From assembly GCA_036169595.1 (NCBI GenBank), contig CM069769.1, positions 1,056,001 through 1,120,000 on the forward strand: a stretch of 64,000 nucleotides of DNA, in the 5' to 3' direction. This stretch comes from Dictyostelium firmibasis (Eukaryota; Evosea; Eumycetozoa; Dictyosteliales; Dictyosteliaceae). The position numbers and the translations under genes were made by a program. Positions within the stretch are counted from its first letter, which is position 1; each line of letters opens with the position of its first letter. Under the pieces are notes generated by a model, which saw nothing but the letters and a program-made list of their open reading frames with translations, was not told where the DNA came from and made no database searches. Below, piece after piece: positions 48,418 to 64,000 of this stretch.

Positions 48418-49041
48418 ATACTTTTTCTTCTTGTTCTTTTCTTTTTTCATGTCTTTCAGATTTATCTCTTGAATCTCTTTCATGCATTAAATCAACTTCT
48501 CTCTTTTCTCTAGTTTTTTCAATACGATTGATGATTTTTGATTCTTTTCTAACATTTCTAACGTATTTAACTTCTCTTTCATTGTGATACAAGACTTGAC
48601 CAGCTTCCATACCAGCTGTTTTCTTTAAGTTTGCCCATGGTGTATAAACGATATCGACTGATGGTTCCTTACAACCTTGAATAGAGTTTTGTTTAACCAA
48701 TTGACAACATTCCTCTAAAATATTTGCTGGAATATCATTCCATGTCTCTCCCTTCTTCAATCTTAAATAAACATGAGCTGATGATAAATCATTAACATGA
48801 AACCAAACATCCTCTGGCCATCCATATTTAATTAAATCTTCATTCTCAAATTTATCAATACCCATATAACATATATAATCTGGATCTAATATTTCCCAAC
48901 AATAGTTTTTTTAATTAGCTTTATTATTAATAATAGTTTTTCATCTCTCTTTTTTTTCAATTATTTTTTTACCATCAAAAGATGAGAGAAAAAAAAAAAA
49001 AAAAAAAAAAAAATACCAATGAGTTTAAAATATAATACCAT
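48187..49041 (-). CDS. ccdc25: CCDC25 homologue (NFACT-R domain protein)
   Basis: Exons 49041-49017, 48885-48422 and 48318-48187, about 206 residues. Human CCDC25 is of the same length and has the same layout. The N-terminus [20 protein letters not shown] is followed by [19 protein letters not shown] and [14 protein letters not shown], then [19 protein letters not shown], the NFACT-R (DUF814) core. The rest is a charged helical coiled coil ending in an acidic tail with a terminal FM (TTDDDDFM). The core is related to the part of NEMF/Rqc2 that contacts tRNA and ribosome. Human CCDC25 has also been reported as a membrane DNA sensor. The molecular role here is unknown. The 25-nt first exon is inferred because it restores the family N-terminus in frame. 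Confidence 0.88.
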
Positions 49042-49186
49042 TTTTTTTTTTTTTTAGGGTGGTTTAGAAAAATATTTATAAATTACTTTAGTTATATTTA
49101 TGAGTTAGTAAAAACAAAACATATAAAGAGTTTGTTTTTCAAAATAAATAAAAAAAAAAAAAGTATTTATAGTTAGTGGTTGGAAT

Positions 49187-49236
<50 letters not shown>

Positions 49237-49361
49237 GTAAATGGTGGGAAAAAAATAAAAAAAAAAAAAAAAAAAAAAATAATGAAAAAAAAAAAAAAAG
49301 AAAATAATATTAAGGGTGTGTGAGATATATGACAATTAAATAAAATTCTCACTTTTTTATT
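49042..49361. promoter_or_regulatory. Intergenic region upstream of the CCDC25 homologue
   Basis: A-runs of 30 or more bases and no coding sequence. It contains the presumed promoter of the CCDC25 homologue and the 3' end of the methyltransferase gene. Confidence 0.4.
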
Positions 49362-50286
49362 TTATTGATCTTTTCTCATAATATAGATATAGTGATAGTT
49401 TATTTTATCAGCACTTTCTTGATAATCTTTAGGTTTTGGTATAGTTTTAGTTTCAATCTGGATCGAAGTAATAATGATAATAAGAGTAATAATAATTTAA
49501 AAAAAAGGTTAATTTTTGAATTTTAATAAAAAAATTAATTTACAGAGGAAATCTTAAAGACAAATATTTACATTCCAGTCACAAGCTTGTTCGAAATAAA
49601 ATTCACGATCTTCGGGTTTACCATAAGAGATAACAATATAATTACCCTTTTTCTTTAAAACTCTGAAAACTTCTTCACAGATTTTAATGACATCACCACT
49701 ATCATTACCACACATGATCGTATCGAAAGTACCTTTATCAATGACAGTATCAAAAGTTTCATCTTTGTAATCTACCATATTTAATCCATTTCCAACTTGA
49801 TATGTTAGTCCAGGATACTCTTCGATCGGATACTTTTCTTTACATTGTTCAATTACAACATCTGATATATCAATGTTTGTAATTGTCTTAAAACCATATT
49901 TATACATTTCCTCTGATAGTAATGAGTTACCACATCCTAACATTAAGATATTATCACTTTTTTTGCAATGTGTTGTTAAAAAACTTTTTAAAGTTTCAAA
50001 TGATTGATACCAATCGAATGCATCACTATCTCTTTTATGATTTATTTAATTAATTAAAAAAGAATTTTAAAAAAAAATTAAAAAAATAAAAAATAAATAA
50101 AAAAATATTTATTTTATTTATAATAATATTTTTTTTTTAAATTTTAAAAAAAAAAAAAAAAAAATTGTTAATAAAAAAAAATTCAAGAATTAAAATTTTA
50201 TCATATTTTTTAAAAAGTAAAAAAATATTTTATTACTTTAGATATCTTGCATTCCAATAATTTGGCTCACCATAATTTTGTGTCAT
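49362..50286 (-). CDS. EEF1AKMT4/METTL13-type protein lysine methyltransferase
   Basis: Exons 50286-50237, 50031-49572 and 49457-49362, about 201 residues. A class I SAM-dependent fold: motif I ILMLGCGNSLLSEEMY near residues 50-65, then TNIDISDVVIEQC, the acidic strand FDTVIDKGTFDTIMCG, and FRVLKKKGNYIVISYGKPE. The N-terminus (NYGEPNYWNARYLKDSDAFDWYQSF) and GKPEDREFYF fit the METTL13/EEF1AKMT4 group. Human EEF1AKMT4 methylates Lys36 of translation elongation factor eEF1A. The substrate here is inferred only from that homology. A GNMT- or UbiE-like metabolite methyltransferase is less likely given the DKGT motif. Confidence 0.85.
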
Positions 50287-50559
50287 TTTAAAATGGAAAA
50301 AAATCAAATTGCAATTAAATAAATCAACAAAAAAAAAAAAAGAAAAAGTTTTTTACATTAAAATACTACTGCAACTAAATATTTGTATAAAAAGTAATTT
50401 TTTTTTTTTTTTTTTTTTTTTTTTTGAAACTCGATGCGGGACACTATGAGGAATTATGATGAATGTTTCGCGAACCGCCAAAAAAAAAAAATAGAAAAAA
50501 TTAAAATTAAAATAAAAAAAAAGAAAAAAAACAAAAAAAGCTTTGCTGTGCGGTTAATT

Positions 50560-50848
50560 TTAAAATTTATTTTCAGACGAAGGAAATTTTTGATTCAATG
50601 CTTCAAATAGTTTATAGTATGGATGATCTTTAAAAGGTTTGCCATCTTCTTCATCCAATGGTGCAAATGTTGAATTCTTTTCAGTGACTAGTTGATATAG
50701 CTCGAAGGGTGTGACTAATTTCGCATCGCTAACCTCCTCAGTTTGTAGGTTTAGAGTATTCAAATTTAATGGATGAGCTAATGTAATTAAATATACATCT
50801 GGTATTTCGTAGTCAAGATATATACCTATGAAAAAACAACTATTAGCC

Positions 50849-50929
<81 letters not shown>

Positions 50930-51267
50930 CACATACCACCATTTAAAACTGATTTCTTTTTATATGAAAACAATAATTCTAAATCATTTTGAGAATATAA
51001 TAAACCTAATTCTTCGAATAGTTCTTTAACTGCAGTCTCTTTACTATTCATACCAGCTTCGATATGACCAGCACATGAAATATCCCACATAGATGGATTA
51101 GATTCTTTATGGGCTGCTCTCTTTTGGATAAGTACCATTCCATTTGAATCTACAATCCAAATGTGGACAACTCTATGCCATAATCCCTTTTCATGAATTT
51201 CAGATCTTGGTGCAGAATATCCTGCTGGTGTACCATCTTCATTGCAAACGTCAATATATTCTACCAT
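50560..51267 (-). CDS. Nudix hydrolase, IDI/NUDT3-like
   Basis: Two exons, 51267-50937 and 50825-50560, about 198 residues. N-terminal VCNEDGTPAGYSAPRSEIHE and WHRVVHIWIVDSNGMVLIQKR are typical of the subgroup that includes isopentenyl-diphosphate-isomerase-like Nudix proteins. The Nudix box is GHIEAGMNSKETAVKELFEE, followed by LGL. The metal-binding ELFEELG is intact, but the first conserved Glu after GHIEAG is Met and the conserved Arg is Lys. The substrate is not predictable. The single intron (50826-50936) is an (AAT)n repeat of 111 bp, which is divisible by three and free of stops. The start codon is the first Met of the conserved N-terminus. Confidence 0.85.
50851..50928. repeat. (AAT)n intronic microsatellite in the Nudix gene
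   Basis: About 26 units fill most of the only intron. Without splicing they would be read as polyleucine in frame. Confidence 0.9.
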
Positions 51268-51738
51268 TATTTGTTTTGTTTTTTTTTTTTTTTGTTTTTG
51301 TTTTTTTGTTTTTCTATCTTTTAAAGAATTAATTTATATTTTTTTTTAATATTAATATTTTGACTTTATCACCAAATATTTTAATTTTTTTATTTTTTTT
51401 TTTTTATTTTTTTATTTTATTTTTTGTGAATTTAATTTTTTAATTTAATTTTTTTCAGATTATTTCCCTTTCATTGAAAATCCTTTTTTTTCCATAATTT
51501 TATCATAGGTTCCCAACAAACATCTATTTTTATTAGTTTTGAAAATATTCATTAATGGACATAGTGTTTACATTTATATTTTTATTTTTATTTTTATTTT
51601 TTTATTTTTCTATTTTTTTTTTTTAAAAAATATTGTTTTTTTTTTTGTTTCATTTTTTTTTTTTTTTTTAAATTTTCATTATATATATTTTTTTTTGATC
51701 TCTCTCAGTTTATAAATAGAATAAATTTTAAAAAAAAG
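51268..51738. promoter_or_regulatory. Divergent promoter region, Nudix and DNAJC25-like genes
   Basis: About 470 bp between two divergent start codons, with T-runs on both sides. The central 51440-51560 is of mixed composition. Both promoters must lie here. No ORF. Confidence 0.5.
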
Positions 51739-52578
51739 ATGACAGAATTTAAAATTAATTCAATAATGATAATATCAATATTAATTTTAATGATTAGTCA
51801 AATTATAATTGTTGTTGAAAGTAAAACATCACTTTATTATTCAATACTCGGCGATTATGAAAAAGGTATTGATTATTATAAAGTATTGAATGTATCAAAA
51901 GAGTCAACATATTCAGAGATAAAAAAAAGTTTTAGGAAATTATCATTAAAACATCATCCCGATAGGAATGCAGAAAAATCATCACATCATTTATATATTT
52001 TATTGAATCAAGCTCATTCTGTATTAACATCTGATGAATCAAGAAAAGAGTATGATGATCTTTTAGAGAACGGAATTCCATGGCATGAGAATTATTATGG
52101 TAAATATGCATATCGTTACACTGGTATAAGTCATGATATTCGTCATGTATTATTTGGTTTAATCATAGTGATAACTATAGCTAAATTTATATATCAATGG
52201 AATAAACATCATTCAATGATTAAAAGGGCAAAACAAACTGATCAATACAAAAAACGTTTAGCACAATTGGATGGTGATGAAGATGAAATTCAATTAGTAA
52301 TTCAAGATGCTGAGAAACCAACATTCTCAAATCTATTCATCATACAATTATTTATCATCTTTCCATTTACAATCTTAAAATCATTATACACATTTATTTT
52401 CATAAATAAATTCAAAATCATTCCAAAAACTGATCAAGAGAAAGAGGAAGAATATAGAATTAAAATGGGTTACACAAAGGAAGATTGGGAATACCACAAA
52501 AAGAAATCAATTGAACGTATGGAGAAATTTAAACAATCTGGAAAATATAAACAATATTTAAGATCAAAAAATAAATAG
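51739..52578 (+). CDS. DNAJC25-like ER membrane J-protein
   Basis: An intronless 279-residue ORF. Residues 8-27 are a signal peptide or first membrane segment. A J-domain spans about 44-108 (DYYKVLNVSKESTYSEIKKS), with the catalytic HPD at 73-75 that stimulates Hsp70 ATPase. Two hydrophobic segments follow (about 136-153 and 199-222). The C-terminus is basic and helical (GYTKEDWEYHKKKSIERMEK). This order of J-domain, then two membrane spans, then a charged cytosolic tail is that of DNAJC25, a class III ER J-protein. The J-domain would face the ER lumen and work with BiP. The client is unknown. Confidence 0.87.
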   Translation: MTEFKINSIMIISILILMISQIIIVVESKTSLYYSILGDYEKGIDYYKVLNVSKESTYSEIKKSFRKLSLKHHPDRNAEKSSHHLYILLNQAHSVLTSDESRKEYDDLLENGIPWHENYYGKYAYRYTGISHDIRHVLFGLIIVITIAKFIYQWNKHHSMIKRAKQTDQYKKRLAQLDGDEDEIQLVIQDAEKPTFSNLFIIQLFIIFPFTILKSLYTFIFINKFKIIPKTDQEKEEEYRIKMGYTKEDWEYHKKKSIERMEKFKQSGKYKQYLRSKNK

Positions 52579-52887
52579 CTTTTAAAACTAATATTTTTTA
52601 AATGGCAGTAACATGTAATATCGACTATAATTTGCAAACCATTCATTCATAACCAAAGTTTTCAATATTTTTTTTCATAACTTTTTTAGAAGTTCTTCTA
52701 TTCCCCAAGTAATTCCTGGTTATTCTCTTATTATTTTAAAAAAATAATATTAAAAAAATAAAGTTCATATGAAAATCCAACTGTTATTTATAAAAAAAAA
52801 AATTGTTACTTTATTATTATTATTATTGTTGTCATAATTATTATTATTATTTAGCACTACAACCTTTTAAATATTATCGAATGTGCT
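52579..52887. terminator. Convergent 3' flanks
   Basis: About 310 bp between the stops of the DNAJC25-like (+) and FHIP-like (-) genes. AT-rich with a short (TTA)n tract near 52812. No gene supported. Confidence 0.4.
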
Positions 52888-56306
<3,419 letters not shown>

Positions 56307-56658
56307 TCTTTTTTATTATAAAAAAAGAAAAGAAAAAAAAAAGTTATATTTATAAATAATAATTTACAACCCTAATAAAATTTATAAATATATCGTCAAC
56401 GTTGCTATGGTGTTTATATATTTGGTAATATAAAAAAAATAAAAAACTAAAAAAAGTCTGAACAACAAAATAAAATAAAAAAAATTCAAAATTAAAAAAA
56501 AATATTAAAAATAACAAAAAAAAAAATTTTAAAAAAAATAAAAAAAATAAAAAAAATAAAAAAATAAATTTGGTTAAAAGAATGAGACTTATCGATTATT
56601 ATTGTTTTTTTTTTTATTTATATTAAATATTCCAAAATAAGATAATTATATTATAGAA

Positions 56659-56695
<37 letters not shown>

Positions 56696-56926
56696 GGTTT
56701 TTTTTATATATTTATCTTTTATTTTTTGTCTCTTACTTTTTTTTTTTTCAAAGCTTTTTTAACCCTTTTTTTTTATACATTTATTTTTATTTTTTAAATT
56801 TTTTTTTTATTTTATTTTTTTATTTTTTTTTTTTATTTATTTATTTATTTTTTTTTTAAAATTTTTTTTTATTATTATTTTTTCTTTTTCTTTTTTTTTA
56901 ATTTGATTTGATTAACGATATACTAA
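56307..56926. promoter_or_regulatory. Intergenic region upstream of the FHIP homologue
   Basis: Mostly T- and A-runs with a (TA)n tract at about 56664-56690. It contains the 3' end of the CNOT9 gene and the presumed FHIP promoter. Confidence 0.4.
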
Positions 56927-58566
<1,640 letters not shown>

Positions 58567-58770
58567 TTAAATCAGTTATTAATTTTTATTTTTGTTTGTT
58601 TCTTTGTTATTTTTTGTTTTTTTTTTTTGTTTAAATGTTTATGTGTATGTATGAGTGGTGAGTGAGTGAGTGAGTTAGTGAGTGAGTGTGAGTGAGTGTT
58701 TTTGTATATAAATTTTTTTTTTTTAATTTGTGTGAGTTGTTTTTATTGTTGACAAATTTGCGTTTCAGTG

Positions 58771-58801
<31 letters not shown>

Positions 58802-60443
58802 AATACGTGTAATGAGAGTGAAGGTGTGGTGTAGGTGAGTGAGTGAGTGGTGATTAAGAATGAATGTATTTAATAATACTTTTATCGAAAATGTATATAC
58901 AATTGAGGTTATTTGGTTGTGGGTGTGAAGGGGTGGTTTGTGAGGAATTTATATATAATTGGTAAATTTTTTATTTTTTTTTTTTTTTTTGTGAAAATGA
59001 AAAAAAAAAAAAAAAAAAAAATTAAAAAAAATATTTTTTTAATCTTTAATTTTTTTTTTTTTTGTATTTTTTAATTTTTTTTATTTTTTTTTTATTTTTT
59101 GTTTATTTTTGATTGCATTAAACATTTAGATACCACTCTCATTATTTCATTTTATTTTAATCTCGGTTTTATCCATTTTAATTTTTAATTTTTTATTTTA
59201 AATTATTAATAATTTTATTTTTTATTTTTTATTTTTAATTTTATTTATAATTTTTTTTTTTTTTTTTTATATTTCTTTCAAAACACAACAAAAGCACTTC
59301 ACACAAAAATAACAATCCTCCAATGTGGTGGCAAACAAAAAGAATGATATTCACACTCACACAAAAATAAAAAAAAAAAAAAATATCAATAAACCAATTA
59401 TAATAAAAATTATTTTAAATAAAAAAAAAACAATCATAATACAATCATTTTTGTAAATAATCTCTCTAAATCTAAGCTAATCCATAATATACTCAAAAAT
59501 TATTGTGTGGGTGTTTTTGTTTGTGGAAATTTCAAGTATGAAATAATTATAATAAAATTTAATTTTATTAATTATAATAGTTGATTATTTTTATCTGTAT
59601 GGAGAGTTAAATTAATTATTTTAATTCATTCTATAAGACCTCTCTTTATATAACTATGATTTATTTGCTTTTTTTGTTTTTTGTTTTTTATTTTTTGTTT
59701 TTTGTTTTTTGTTTTTGTTTTGTTTTGTATTTTTTTTTTTAACTGTTTTTTTTTTTTTTTAATGTCAAAAAAAAAAAAAAAAAAAAAAAAATTAAATAAT
59801 GGTTTTGTTTTTTTTTTCTATTTTTATTTTTATATTTGAAAATAATCCAACATTAAAAAAAAAAAAAAATAAAAGATCTGATTGTTTTGACAATTTGTAT
59901 ATAAATATATAAAATTATGTATATATTAAATTTGCATGGGGGTGTATTTTTGAGTGTGTTGGAAATCTAACGAGGAGAATTGATTGTGATTGTATAAAAA
60001 TAGCCTTTTATATAAATATAGCAATATGAATATTTGTATTCTAAAGAAAAAAAAAAAATAATAATAATATTATTTTTAATAATGAAAATTAACAGTCCCT
60101 TTTAATCACATTTGATAAACTTTAATACAAAAAAAAAATATAATAAATAATAAAAAAAAAAAAAAAAAAAAAGGTAAAGGTATGTATCTGTGGTGTATAT
60201 TTTTTAATCAAAATTACCAGCACACAGAAAAACCAACACATACCCACACGCACTCTTTTTTATATATATGTGGATACCACACCCAAAACAAAACTCACAC
60301 AAACACACTATTTCACCTCACATAATGTATTGTATAATAAAAATAAGCTAATAATTTTTTTAATTTTTTTAATTTTTTTTATTTTCTTTTTTTTTTTTGT
60401 TTATTTTTTTAATAATAATAGTAATAATAATAAAAATAACAAA

Positions 60444-60501
<58 letters not shown>

Positions 60502-61192
60502 TAAAATAAAAATAAAAATTTAAATAAAACAATAATAAAAATAATAAAAATAATATTAATAGTTATTATCATTAATCAATCAAATCCACCAATAATTGTA
60601 TTGTAAAAATAAAAAAATCCAAAAAATAATAATAATAACAACAACAACCACTATCACCACACATAATAAAACTTTATTACACATACAACAAGCTCCCTAA
60701 ATATAATTAAATAAATATATAATAAATAAAAAAATTTAAATAAATAAAAAACATATAATTTTTTTTTTTAATTTTTTAAAAAAAAATAAAAAAAATAAAA
60801 AAAATAAAATAAAATAAAATAAAATAAAAAATTAAAATACAATCAAAATAAAAGGTTTATTATTATTTATTATTATTATAACAGGATTATAGAATTTTTT
60901 ATTTTTTTATTTATTTCCCATTTTGTAGAGTTTTAAAAATAATTCGATAAATTTAAATATAGCATCGTCAATAAATTAATTAGAATAGTAATAGGAAAAA
61001 TAAAATTAGGTGAAATAAATACACAACACTTATAGAGCGAAAACACTTTAAAGAAAAAATTTAAAAAAACATTACATTTGATATTGGAAAAAAAAAAAAA
61101 AAAAAAAAAAAAAGAAAAAAAATAAGGATAAAAAGAAATACTTTAAAAAAAAAAATTTCCTCTAGAGGAAAGAAATTATAGAAGTCAATAGA
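58567..61192. promoter_or_regulatory. Divergent intergenic region, 2.6 kb
   Basis: Separates CNOT9 (-) from the plus-strand gene at the right edge and must hold both promoters. Near CNOT9 there is a cluster of gtgagtgagtg repeats (about 58650-58700 and 58825-58850). Further on are CA/CACA-rich tracts (60215-60320), an (AAT)n run (60438-60498) and many homopolymers. The long leader-like distance and mixed-composition blocks at 59280-59340 and 60180-60320 could be regulatory or untranslated exons. No ORF is supported. Confidence 0.45.
60438..60498. repeat. (AAT)n microsatellite
   Basis: About 20 trinucleotide units in the intergenic region upstream of the right-edge gene. Confidence 0.85.

Positions 61193-64000
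<2,808 letters not shown>

Overview
The window is a piece of a very AT-rich nuclear genome with short introns that begin GTAAGT/GTATGT and end AG, homopolymer-filled intergenic DNA, and (AAT)n runs both inside introns and inside exons, where they encode polyasparagine. This pattern, and the protein families present, fit Dictyostelium discoideum or a very close relative. I predicted genes by joining exons at splice sites that keep frame; all exon limits given are my own reading.

Left third (1-33 kb): a head-to-tail minus-strand array of four long, nearly identical seven-exon genes (174-6028, 6401-12125, 12478-17054, 23118-28871). Each encodes a predicted secreted protein of about 1,700 residues (1,291 in the third copy): signal peptide, four cysteine-rich MRH-like (mannose-6-phosphate-receptor-homology) modules and about seven IPT/TIG repeats. 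Between copies 3 and 4 lies a roughly 5 kb segment bounded by inverted repeats of about 1.1 kb. Its centre holds scrambled, oppositely oriented fragments of the array gene and a broken zinc-finger-like ORF. A truncated fifth copy, an inverted fragment of exon 1, and a decayed IPT/TIG pseudogene of another type (29.6-32.7 kb) flank the array.

Middle and right (33-64 kb): ordinary housekeeping genes. In order: an Afi1/SPA DENN-like trafficking protein (+), an Asn-rich unknown (-), a tRNA-Asn with neighbouring tRNA-like repeats (-), a GH31 alpha-glucosidase (-), protein farnesyltransferase beta (-), a tandem pair of methylsterol monooxygenases (-), a CCDC25 homologue (-), an EEF1AKMT4/METTL13-type methyltransferase (-), a Nudix hydrolase (-), a DNAJC25-like ER J-protein (+), a FHIP (FTS-Hook-interacting) homologue (-), CNOT9/Rcd1 of the CCR4-NOT complex (-), and the 5' part of an unrecognised Asn/Ser/Thr-rich gene running off the right edge (+).

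The housekeeping genes do not form one pathway. Farnesyltransferase, the sterol oxidases and possibly the Nudix hydrolase touch isoprenoid/sterol metabolism, but eukaryotic neighbours need not be related. The part most worth study is the MRH-IPT array with its rearranged inverted-repeat insert.
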